Below are positions 25,001-37,078 of a stretch of DNA of 64,000 nt, piece after piece. Made by a program: the position numbers and the translations under genes. The DNA lies in assembly GCA_019925795.1 (NCBI GenBank), contig CM034311.1, positions 34,389,472 to 34,453,471 on the forward strand, written 5' to 3'. Origin of the DNA: Dendrobium chrysotoxum. Lineage: Eukaryota; Streptophyta; Magnoliopsida; Asparagales; Orchidaceae. Under the pieces are notes generated by a model. It ran no database searches. It was given only the letters and a program-made list of their open reading frames with translations, and was not told where the DNA came from. The first letter of the stretch is position 1; each line of letters opens with the position of its first letter.

Positions 25001-28000
25001 ACTCTCTTTTCTCTTGTTTTTAAATAATATCAATAATAATAATAATATTAGTATTAATATTAATATTAATATTAATAATATTAATAAGGGATTTGGGCTA
25101 ATTTGGGTTTAGAGAGAGTGAGGTGGGCTCTTCGTCGGAAAATTTTGGGTTGAGTGCTATTTTGGTGGGTTGATTTGAGCTGAAGGGGGATTTGGGTTCT
25201 TTTCTTTGTTGTGTATAGCTGAGAGGAAGGATGATGTGGTATTTGGTGAAACCTTCAAACAAAAAATAGTGAGAGGTTAAATAAGGGAATCAGGAAAGGG
25301 GTCGGTTGATTGATCGGAGATCTATAGTTACTGTGGAAGATTTCGGCAAAGGGTAGATCAGACGGGCTTGATTGTTCAGTGGTTGTGAATCGATTTGCTC
25401 TAGGGAAGACCAAAACAGACAAGAGTTCGACGGGATCGATTAGTAGCTGCTAACGGCTAAAGGAAGGTTGGATCGTGCAAATTAGGTGCGGCCTGGAGAT
25501 CGGAGGCGTCGAAGGAAGCGCCTGGGGGAGATCGGGCTATGTGGAGTTTCGGTACAATGAGGAACGGGTCGAACATCGGGCTTGATCGTGGGTTTCATTT
25601 GGATGAAGGAGTTGGCGGGCTATGTGTGAGTTGTCTGTGACTGGGGCTACAAACGAAGGCAGGAGTGGGAGAGGGAGATTAGAGACGAGGTCGATCGGAC
25701 GGAGACGAGCAGGTTGTTGAGATTGGATTTGGTTGTGAGAGGGGGAACGGCTATAGCTGAGAGGTTCGGACGAGTGTTAACTGGTATCAAAGCGTGATTC
25801 CGATCGCAGATGGGAGGGCTCTATGCAGCTGGGCTCGACTGGTAGGGAAGACTCAGCCGGATCGAATGAGCTCATGTCAGCAGAGGTCAGGGCATTGGGA
25901 ACGGATTGGAGACGGGATCTTGAGGAGGGATTTGGGGCTTGAGCATAGAATAGAAACGAACAAGGACCTTGTTCGATTTCTTTTTAACAATGAGGCTGAT
26001 AGTTGCGGTTGTGGGATTTACGTGAAGAGACGCAAAGCAGTTTCGACAGCAAGATTTCGAGGAATTTCAGCGCAATTTATGGGATTCTTTGAAAGATACG
26101 AGGTGAGCGTTTCGATTTGAATTAGTTTTTTATTTGATTTTCTTTTTTTTATTAAATAATAGTATTACTATATCAATTATAAAAAGAATTTAAAAATTTG
26201 CACGTTTTGAAATTCACGCCGGCTATTCGATTTGCGTGCGTTCCCTCAAAATTTGTGTTTTTCATCGAGATGCGCACCAATTTTCTTGTGCGAATTTCAT
26301 TGGACAAAATTATAGTCCATCTTAGGTATTATCGACATTCTGAATGCAACGGCGAAGTCCATTTCGCGATCGGACGTTGTTTGGGTAACGTTGAGCATCT
26401 TTTTTTGGGTGTCAGTCGTTGATTTTGTCCATTCCAGACTGATTTGACTGTGAGGACCTCCCTCTTAGGCGAATTCGACACTCTGATGGCAACGACACAG
26501 TCCGTTTAACAATCGGAGGTCGTTTAACCCTTCAAGTGACATGCCGCGCCGACGCAAGCGTCGCTTAAATCGTCGATTTTGTCTTTTCGTGTGTTTTGAG
26601 TGTGTGGGTCAATAGCAAGACACCACACCATGTATATATCCCTATAAATAGGCTATAGGTTGATGTATTGAGAACTCCTGTAAGCTCCAAGATGAATTAA
26701 TAAATCCCTCTCCCTTTCCCTGCCTCTCTTCCTCTCTCTCTTGCATTCAAGAATTCCTCCAAGTTTTGATAAGTAGTATCAGAGCCTTGTTGAGGCAATC
26801 TCGAGGTGGAGGAAGATTATTGTCCAAAAAAGGGGAGAAGAGGCGATCGCTACTAGGGTCGCACAGGCACAGCGGGCTTGGTGTCCAAGACGGCTTGATC
26901 TTGCAAAAAGTGTGTCGTGATCAGCACGTGCGACTATTCGCGCATAAGAGAGTGGATCTCGTGCGTACGGTTCACACAAGAAAGCTAAGCGTGGTGCAAT
27001 CGGCGCGTAGGCGGGCTGCTGCACGGAAGTGCAAGAGGGCCGAAGCAAGGCGCAGAAGAGCGTGCGGATAGAGTCGTGTATGTGCGGGTTGATCAGAAGA
27101 GCAACGATGGGAGCGGAAGATAGGAGTTGGTTTTGCAAGCCAGTGAGGGAGGCGAAGTCAAGATCATGTTTGTGAGCCTACAAAAGGTGGAATTGAAGCC
27201 TGTGCATGAGGTTCGAAGCGGGATCATCCGTGTATGGGAGGCGGACAGGAGGATGCGGTGCAGGCAGTGCGGGCGATCAGTGGCAGGATCAAGAACCTCG
27301 GAGCAAATCATACATAAGTGTGTAAGAAGCGAGCATTGGACTCAGGATTGGATGGGTGGATCGTGCGAAGTCGCAGGCTGGAGCCGGAGGATGCTCGGTG
27401 CTGGAGCGCAGGTGTGCCGCGCGGGATTAAGTGATGCACAAGGCACGAGCATGCGGATCACAAGAGGAACAGCGAGGGACGCAGGCGCGTATGGTTTAGA
27501 ACGCGCGGGAGTGAGAGATGGAGTCGTGGATTGGAACGCACAGTGGAGGCCGTTCGCGAGCAGGATTGGGCTCGATTCGGCATGTTTGCTCGTGGAGCTA
27601 GTGCAGGGAGTCAATCAGATCGCAGCAGGTGCCCGGATTCTTGCGAACAAGTGGTTCTTTGATCTTTCATTGTAACATTGGACCAATGTGAATATTGTTG
27701 TAAATTGGTTCAGTTTTAGGTTATGTTGTTCTTGCAAGACACCACACTATGTATATATCCCTATAAATAGGTTATAGGTTGATGTATTGAGAACTCCAGT
27801 AAGCTCCAAGATGAATTAATAAATCCCTCTCCCTTTCCCTGCCTCTCTCCCTCTCTCTCTCTCTCTTGCATTCAAGAATTCCTCCAAGTTTTGACAAGAT
27901 TGACTTGAATCACAGTTGAGCTTAAACGATGGAGAGGCATCAATATGAAATTATATATCTTCTTGTTTGTCAGTTCTCTTGCTTTCTTTCCGGTCAGCAT

Positions 28001-31000
28001 TCAGTCACTATTTTAGAAGATTTTTTTGTTATTGCCATTGATTGGTGTTCTACTGATATTAGAAAATTCAGTTCCAATTTGAAGATTTATAGGAACTATT
28101 AATTGTTTCGTCCCCTGTTTTTTTTATTTTTTTTTCTTTCTCGGTTCATTCACTGTAGCTAGGAGCAGCTCCGAATGGCTGGTGGTACTATAACACAGTT
28201 AGTAACTGTTGATTCCTTCCATGTGCAATATTCATTTCTACAATTCTGCTCCACGAACTGCCTTTTGCTATTTTTCCTTTTTTGGCTGCCCGTTTTGCTT
28301 ATATCCCGTAATTGGCACTATAGCAGTTTCCTATTTCTGTTTGATATATATATGCCAAATCCCTTATCGAGAACTGTGATAGGGGCAGTTATTGCTGATT
28401 TTTTTAATGTAGCTTTGTTCAACAAGTTGGTTTCTTTCAATCTATCATAGCAAAAAATCAAATATTGCCGTCACTGTTATAAAGATCAAAAACATTCCTA
28501 GAGTCAATTTGAGACATTACCTTGAGGAATTTTAAGAATGAATCTATAATTTGATTAGTTTTTTTGAATATTAACAACTACTTGATTTTGAAAAACTTAA
28601 TGTGCTAAATCAAAATTACTGTTTGTGCTCAATCATTTTGCAAAGTATTGCAAATGAAATTAAACATGGATTGAACTAAAATATAAACTTAAAGAGTTAT
28701 ATAGGTCATTTGGTGAGTATAGGAAACAATTGCATAAATAATTTAAATATTTTAAGCAATGTAAATGTGATATGCTTGAATATTTAATTTTATGTTTATA
28801 ACTCTTGTAGCTAAAGATCATTTACTCCTAGATTATTTTGTTACCATTATCTATTTCATTAAAAGTTTAGGCGAGAGATTACGAATGAATTAAGTAATAT
28901 TTTACGAAAAATCCTATGTGAGGCTTTACCCAAATCTTTAAACATTAAAGAATATTACTAGCACACCTATAATTAAAATCATTGAAGAAAAATATTTACC
29001 TTCTCTCCTAAAGCTTGCCAAGCATACGCTAACACAAGAATCATATTTAGTTCATATAATGTTATTGGAAAAACTGGGGTATTTGAATATTATTGCAAGG
29101 ATATTTTAAGTACAAAATACAGATTTGCACTTACTCGATGAGTAAAGATCTGAGGATATCGAAATTGAATCTATACTTATGTTAGAATTTATTCATGAAC
29201 CTGCTTATAATTGAGTAAGATTGATAAGCTAAAATTGAAATTGATTTTGAGCATTGATCATTTTCGAATTTAAAACTCTATTAGAAACTAAACTTGAAAA
29301 TAAAACTGAACCTATGATTGTACATAAACCTAAATAGCAAATGAAACTGATTGTAAAATAGAGCTTCTATGTAAAAATAATAATAATAATAATAATTAAA
29401 AAAAATTAGAGCTTCTATGTAAAATTAAATCTACCCCTGAATATAAACATAACTTATAATTAAAATTTAATCCATTTTCAAATGAAGCTAAGCAAATAAT
29501 GTCTGTTATAGTCTATAAGTCAAATGAGCAAACTAATAAAGTGATTCCTAAAAGTAAACAAATATGCCTATTGAAGACAATAAATCAATTAAATTAGCTA
29601 TTCTAACTCTTGATTGAAATTCTAAAAAATTCATTTCTGCTAATCAAATTGAAATTGATTTAATTGTTGGGTTCTTGGCTCCTGGAGTTATAAATTCATA
29701 AACATAATCTTAACACAACAACATTAAGCCTTTATCCCACTACATGGGGTCGGCTACATGGATCTTTTTTTCTTCATTATGTCCTGTTAAGAGTTAAATT
29801 CTCATTTCTAATGTTTTCTAACCAAGACATTTTAGGTCTACCTCTACGTTTCTTAACATAAGCCAAATCTAATACATCTACTTTCCTAATTGGGTCATTG
29901 GAAGGTTGTCGTTTTATGTGACCAAACCATCTAAGATGACTCTCTCTAATCTTATCTTCCACTGGAGCTACTCCAACCTTTTCACGAATATACTCATTTT
30001 GTATGCTGTCTCTAAGAGTAAAGCCACTCATTCACCTAAGCATCCTCAACTTTGCAACACTTACGTTAATATTATACTTCTCTTTTAATGGCCAACATTC
30101 TGCACCATAAAGCATTGCAAATCTCACCACCATCTTATAAAATTTTCCCTTAAGTTTGAGGGGGACTTTTCTATCACACAACAAGCTCGATGCATTCCTC
30201 CACTTCAATCATCCAACTTGAATTCTGCTAATAATATCCCCATCTGTTTCACCATCACTCTGAACAATAGACCTAAGATATCTAAAATGTGTACTCTTAT
30301 TAATAACTTGATCGCCCAAAGTCACAATCCCCCTACTAGATCTATTATTATTAAAATTATACTCCATATATTCAGTTTTAGATCTACTTAAACGAAAACC
30401 TTTAAACTCTAAGGTTGACTTCCATAAACATAATCTTAATGAAAAATTAAAATCACATCAATATTTTAAGCAAGTTGTAATGATGTTTTCCTTAAAGCAA
30501 ATATAAAATTCAACTTTCCATCTATATGGACGAATCTAAAAGTGCGTAAATTATCAGTAATAATATTTAAGCAATTGGTGTAAGTTTTTTTTTGAAAGAG
30601 TTTGTTCATCCACATAGGTATATCATATTTATGTGACTTATCTATTTTCAAATTCTTCATTATCTCATCATCTAGGATAGGTTATAAATAATTATTAATA
30701 GTCATCAGGATGCATGCTGCATTTTAGTATTCCATTACCTGCTTTATATCATTTGCATGATTTCCATAATAATAGCCACATCAAATTAATTGTTAATCAT
30801 GATAACAATTAAATCTATTATTAATGTAACCAAGAGACATGTGAAATTCGAACAGGTGATAAATTAATGGAATATCTAAATCTTGAAAGGTTTATTATGA
30901 GGACGTTTAAGAAATTAATCTCAAGAATAATGAGGTTATATAAAATCATATAGTGCAAATGAAAATTCTATCAAACTTTGGTATTATTCCAGACTACAAT

Positions 31001-34000
31001 ATATCTGATTTAACTTTACTTCATGAACTTGCTATCAATGTCATGGCTTCTTCTCTCCCCATCTTCAAATCCAATGCCTACCAGAGAAATCTACTAATCT
31101 TGTCCCAAAAGCTATCTCAAGAATTGTGTTTAATATTGATGGTGGAAATCAAAAGTTTCATATGCTTGCTAATGACATATCTACTTGTAATGGTTCATTT
31201 ATTACTTTGATTTGATGTTGTCATGTTAGTATTGCCTAGAATAGCATGACAAATAAGCCAAATTTTCTAAGTCGAGAATAATGATGCAAATATGAAATTT
31301 TTTATTCATGGGAAACCCACATTGTGTGCATAGTTATTATTTTATTTATCTCTATATCTTATTTTTCCTAGTTATCTAGTTTTAAATTTTAATGTAACAC
31401 GCATATGATATTGATGCTTATGAGAACATGATGTTCTCTAGTGTTTGATTGCCTTAATGGATTTGGCTTACTAGGGCAATAGGGCAAGTTTATTTAGATT
31501 AGCCCTCGAATTCCTTAGTTCGGTCATTTTCAATTCCATGTTTCAGCATTTGGTGGGCTCACCTTTTTTTTTCGAGTCACTATTCAACAACTATTTTAGA
31601 AGATTACTCTGTTATTGCAGATGATTTAGTGTTCCTTTGTTGTGAAAGACAGTTCCATGTTTCAAACCAGCTTCTAATTTGTAGATCTATAGGAACTGTT
31701 AAGTCTTTGCTGCCCTATTTTTTCCCTTCACCAGTTAATGCAATATAGCTTTGAGCGGTTCCTAATGGTTGGTTTTATTGTAGAACAATTGACTGCTACT
31801 GAATTCCTTACATATGTGATGTTCACTTTTGCATTTCTGCAATTGGAGGTGTTATATGCTATTTTTCCTTCTTCATTCGCAGTTTTCCTTCTATTACCAT
31901 TATAATGGCACTGTAGCAATTTCTAATTTTTTTTCCTTACATGTTGATTCCCATATTGAATGCTATTGTAACTGTGTTCAACAAATTGGTTTCTTCAATA
32001 AATTGTAGCAGAAAATAGAATATTGTTGGAAACATGTTTTAAGTTGAAAAACTCATTTTTCTTTTGCTAAACTAAGGATGAAAACTTGCTCTTATTTAAA
32101 TTCAATTGTGTGTTGCATTGAAACTTGTAATATTAGGCCAAATAATGGAGGATTTTGAGAAGCTAATTATTTTGAGCCTTATAGGGTTATAAATAAAGCC
32201 TTTGAAGGATATAAAAGCTACTAATTGACTAAAAAAAATCCTACTTTCCTCTAAATTTTTGTGTGTTGTTGGATAGGAATTCTTCAAGCTCTTTGCAAAT
32301 CTTGATGATAACTTTTAGAAGATTATTCTCCTTGCACCAATGCGAGGTATGAATCTTCCAATTGGCTATTTTTATACTAATTTTATCATCTAAATCGATT
32401 TGTAATTGATTTGTGTGTATGTTGGTCAAACTCAACTATTTCCATTTTTATGGGATTGACATTTGGATAAACTCAATTGAATTTCAGATTTTGACGACTT
32501 CTAAATAATCGATTGGAATAGATAAAGTAGTATTTTTCTAATTTTGTGTCAAAAATGACTGATCTTTATGTAAATTAAAAATTTTAAACCTTCAAATTGT
32601 GATCTTTTTTATGTTTTATTGAATTCTAGACCGCAAGACTTCCTGCATCAAGCATGAATCAAAGGCATCACCGTCAGGATGATGCTACTCTTATGCTCAT
32701 ACTATTACATAAACAAGTGTTGAAAAAATAGTATTTTTCTAATTTTGTGTCAAAAAAAGACTGATCTTTATGTAAATTAAAAGCTTTAAACCTTCGAACT
32801 GTGATCTTTTTTGTGTTTTATTGAATTCTAGACCCTAAGACTTACTGCATCAAGCATGAATTAAAGGCATCGCCATCTGGATATTGCTACTCTTCTATTC
32901 ATACTACATAAAGAAATGTTAGGAAAATAAATTGATATTTGAAGCATACAAGATGAAAGCTTTCCTCCAAGAAAGAGATCAAAACATCCGCATGGTTTTG
33001 GCATACACAGTTAAGTAATATAAACAAATCTTCTTAAAGGCAAAAGAATTTCATGAAATCTTTTGAATCAGACAAGAGCAAGTTTAATGTGTGAGAAAGT
33101 GTTTTGATTGTTCAAGATTTATCAGATTATACTTTCTTTTAGTTAGGTTCTTTTGTAGCCATTTGTATTTCATGTTTTATTTCTTGTGTAGCTTCTTGCG
33201 CTACCATTAGAAGTCTTTAAATAAGGCTTGACTGTAACAGAAAAGAGAAATTAAGCCAAAAGCCAAGTAATACAGAAATCCTTTTCAGATTTCAGCCATC
33301 TCTCCCTCTCCTCTTCCCTCTCTCCTCTCTCTCAAGAAGCTCAAGAGGAAGAACTCCTTTCTCTCTAAGAAATAGATCCTACAATTGATAGCAGAGGTGG
33401 AGGTGGTGGAGGTTTTCTTGTCTGAAGAAAACGACTCGGAGGAAGCAAGACAGAGGCTCAGTGCCGTCGTCAGGCTAAAGTGGACAATCGCAACAGAGTT
33501 CACGTAGGCAATCGCGCGCGGGAGGAGCCCGCAGGAGAATAGCGGGCGAGACGCACAGGGTACACAGAAGAGCATGGTGCATGCGGTGCACGCGAGTCGT
33601 GGTTGTGCGAAGGCGTGCGCAGGCAAAGGCGTGCAGCGAGTGAAGGAGCGCGCGGGCGCTTGGGTGCCGGGGGGAGGGGGCTCATAGGGTCGTGGTGCGC
33701 ACGGGTGGAGGTACGTACGGGCGGAGGCTTGCACGGGGTGGAGGCGTACCCGAGTATATCGCGGGTTGCAGTCGGGGTCGGAGCTCGTGGAGCGGAGCAG
33801 ACGGGAAAAGCGCGAGACAAGGTGCGCATGTCTGCAGGGGTGCCGTTAGGGTGGCTGAGAGGGCTGGTCATGAGAGCAAGAAGTGGCTGCGCGGGGTTGG
33901 CAGCACAAGAGGAGGCACGGCAGGGGGAGCCGTGCGGACGTTCTGAACGAGAGCAGTTAGGCAGGAGCGTTCTTCTTTCTCCAGAAGACGATCCTGTAAC

Positions 34001-37000
34001 TCTTTATTCGCTATCTCAAGAGCGTTCTTCTCTGTTGTAAGGGCCTTTAAGACTTCATTCTTCTGATTAATCTCTGTACGAGCCTCAATCAACTCGGTGC
34101 GAGAGCGATCAGCCTCCCGATTTTGAAGGGAGAGAGTGGTGGATATCGTCGCCAACTCAGCGTGACACTCTGCTAGCTGATTTTCTAATGCTGACATCTC
34201 TTTGATCTTTATATCCAGTTTTCATTTATACTCCCCCTGCAGATATTTAACATTCACAAACTCTGTATTCCATTCATCCAATATCGAGTCAAATTGGGAT
34301 TCCACATCCATCCTCTACATCATCTGCAGCAGACATATGATTACGAACATTTAAAAAAAAAAAAGGGGGGGGGGGGGGGGGGGGGGGGGGGGAAGAGGTG
34401 AGGGAAGAGAAGGAGATCAAGATAACTAACCACTTCTTTTGCACGTTGCCATCCAATACAGACATGTCTTAATACCTCTTCAGGGATTGGTATTTTGAGG
34501 GGTCGGATCTCCCTATCCGAGTTATGGGCAGCAATATCGATCATCAAAGGGCGAATGACCTCCCTTCTTGCTTCACCATCGCTTGGCAAGCCCACTACAT
34601 CATCCACTCTTCTCTTCTTTATGAGGGAAGACCCATTCTCTCCTTGTCCTCTCGAAGGACGGCTGGATGAAGACCTTGGAGCATTCGGACTTGTTTCATG
34701 AACTTTCTCGGACTTCTTCAACCGAACTGCATGAGATCTTCTCGCTTGAATAGAAAGACCAACTTTAAAAAGTTTTTCCTCCATCACATATTAACTAATA
34801 TGACGTAACTCCTCCTGAAGGCTCTTTGTGTCAAAAAAATTAAGAGTTTTTAATATCTCCTCCTCTCCTAGGTGTGGAAAGTCTGGTAGCTCCTTTAACC
34901 TCCCCTATTTTTCAGAAAGGCTCCAATCATTCTTCACAAAAAAGAACGAACTAAACCAATTCTTAGAAGGATCACGTGCTGAAAAGTCTAGCCACTTTTT
35001 ACCTCTGCATAAAATACGCCCTTGAGAATCACTTGTAAGCCTACACATGTTGGATAAGTGGTCGACAGTCAGCCTGGCACCACACTCCCTATAAAAAGCC
35101 GTCAAGCCCACAATGATAGTAACTGTCCTACACAAGAATTGGGCCAAGGGAACACCACATATCCTGAAAATCTCGAGTAACTCAAGGGCTAGAGGAAACC
35201 TCAAACCGGCACGCAACGTCATCTCATACACGGTGATAAACCCACTTGGTGGATATCGAGCTCTATCAGATTCTTTAGGGACAACCATCACTAAGTCATT
35301 GGGCAGATAGAATTTTTTACGAAAAATAATCAAGCCATCTGAAGTAATTGTAGAAGAAACGTCATCAATTAGCGTCGATCTCCTACTCTGATCGACCTCC
35401 GTAGTTCGAGGAGCTCGCATCAGCTCAACCTCTTCTCGGGTAGAAGGAGCAACATCTAATATATCTGGTGGCCTGCCGCCTGGAGGGGCATACATAAATG
35501 AATAGATAATGCTTGATGATTAAATGAAATGAGGATAAGAAGGTAAGAAGAAGAGGGAAAGAAAATACCTGGAAGATCATTTTTATTTTTCGAAATTCTC
35601 CTCCTTTCAGATGGGCCAAAACAACCTTTTTGTGAGGCACCCTCATCTCTGGCAGACGACATTGGCCTCCCAACAGGGGAAGACTGCGTAAGGGTGCTGG
35701 GTCTTGATCGCCTCCTCCGCCGCCGGTATTTAGACTCTTGCCGGACAGTTTTTCCCCCAATGGGAGTGAACTGGAGCCTGCGTAAGAGTACCGGGTCTTG
35801 ATCCCTCCTCCGACACCGGTATTTAGACTCTTGCCGGACAGTTTTTCCTCCAATGGGAGTGAACTGGAGCCTGCGTAAGAGTACCGGGTCTTGAACGCCT
35901 CCTCCGCCGCTGGTATTTAGACTATTGCCGGATAGTTTTTCTCCCAATGGGAGTGAACTGGAGCCTGCATAAGAGTACCGGGTCTTGATAGCCTCCTCCG
36001 CCGTCGGTATTTAGACTCTTGCCGGACAATTTTTCCCCCAATGGGAGTGAACTGGAGCCTGCGTAAGAGTACCGGGTCTTGATCGCCTCCTCCGACGCCG
36101 GTATTTAGACTCTTGCCGGACAGTTTTTCCCCCAATAGGAGTGAACTGGAGCCTGCGAAGAGTACCGGGTCTTGAACGCCTCCTCCGCCGCCAGTATTTA
36201 GACTCTTGCCGGACAGTTTTTCCCCCAATGGGAGTGAACTGGAGCCTGCGTAAGAGTACCGGGTCTTGATCGCCTCCTCCGCCGCCGGTATTTAGACTCT
36301 TGCCGGACAGTTTTTCCCCCACTGGGAGTGAACTGGAGCCTGCGTAAGAGTACCGGGTCTTGATCGCCTCCTCTGCCACCGGTATTTAGACTCTTGCCGG
36401 ACAGTTTTTTGCCCAATGGGAGTGAACTGGAGCCTGCGTAAGAGTACCGGGTCTTGATCGCCTCTTCCGCCGCCAGTATTTGGATCTTGATCGCCGCCGC
36501 AAAAAATTTTAAATTTTTTGCCAGTCTGATTTCTCCCAAAATTGAAGAAATTTTTGAACCGTCTTAGGGGAGTAGTGCCTTTTCCCTAACCCCTAAGGGG
36601 GGTATTTATAGTTTTTTAAAGGAGGTTTGGGGGCCAATTTCCTGAATTTTTTAATTAATTTTCGGAATTTTTTATTGCCCTAAATTAAATAATTTCCTAT
36701 TATTGAAAAAATGAAATAGGAAATAAATTAAGAGCAATTTGATTTAAAAATAAAATAAATATGCAGGAAATTAATTGCTTCCATTCAAGAAAAGATTCTA
36801 GATTTTTTAAGATTTTTTTTGAAATATTTTTGGAATTTTTTGGGCCAAAAAATAAATGTTTTCCTATTTTAACTTGTTTTAAAAAAAGGAAATAAAATAA
36901 ATTTAATTTAAAAAAAAAATTGCCTCATTGAGGCGGCTACTATAGCCGCCTCTTCATGAGGCGTGAGAGAAAATAATAATAATAATAAATAAAATAATAT

Positions 37001-37031
37001 AAAATATTATTATTATAATAATATAATAATA

Positions 37032-37078
<47 letters not shown>

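Larger units (their letters stand above)
21203..26611 (-). mobile_element. Tat-type LTR sequence (probable solo LTR) nested in the small element
   Basis: About 5.4 kb separates the two halves of the left LTR of the small element. It begins TG (TGTGTGGGCTCC) and ends CA (GTGGGTCA). Flanks ttgca (left) and tagca (right) may be an imperfect 5-bp duplication. At 21390-21720 it shares, in the same order and orientation, the stem-loop, the 'ctttcgattaaggct' phrase and the 'gatcaagatctcatggtt ... ccatgggttgcttc' block with 47160-47700, inside the long Tat LTR. There is no coding content. Minus orientation is inferred from that match. Boundaries are approximate. Confidence 0.55.
21162..27896 (+). mobile_element. 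Small non-autonomous LTR element, left LTR split by a nested insertion
   Basis: Right LTR 27696-27896 (201 bp, starts TGTTGTAAATTGG, ends TTTTGACA). The left LTR is in two pieces: 21162-21202 (TGTTATAAGTTGG... to TTCTTGCA) and about 26618-26771, together about 195 bp. The target duplication AGATT precedes 21162 (21157-21161) and follows 27896 (27897-27901). After the left LTR comes TAGTATCAGAGCC, an initiator-Met PBS with one change. The internal region (26772-27695) is about 0.9 kb, GC-rich and without recognisable gag or pol; a 182-codon ORF in it looks spurious. Size and the TGTT start suggest a copia-derived TRIM/short LARD. Confidence 0.8.

Noticed and set aside
27127..27675. 182-codon plus-strand ORF
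   Set aside because: Lies in the GC-rich interior of the small LTR element, overlaps open frames on minus, no recognisable gag, pol or host domain.
33285..34040. ORFs of 84-149 codons on both strands
   Set aside because: GC-rich interior of a small LTR element plus a CT-rich microsatellite; overlapping open frames on both strands and no family features.
35686..36484. CRISPR-like array
   Set aside because: Units are contiguous 94-bp tandem repeats without unique spacers, in a plant transposon.
35425..36539. Set of 103-163-codon minus ORFs with GGGGGDQDP and RRRRRRSRPG peptides
   Set aside because: By-products of the 94-bp tandem array read in rotating frames.
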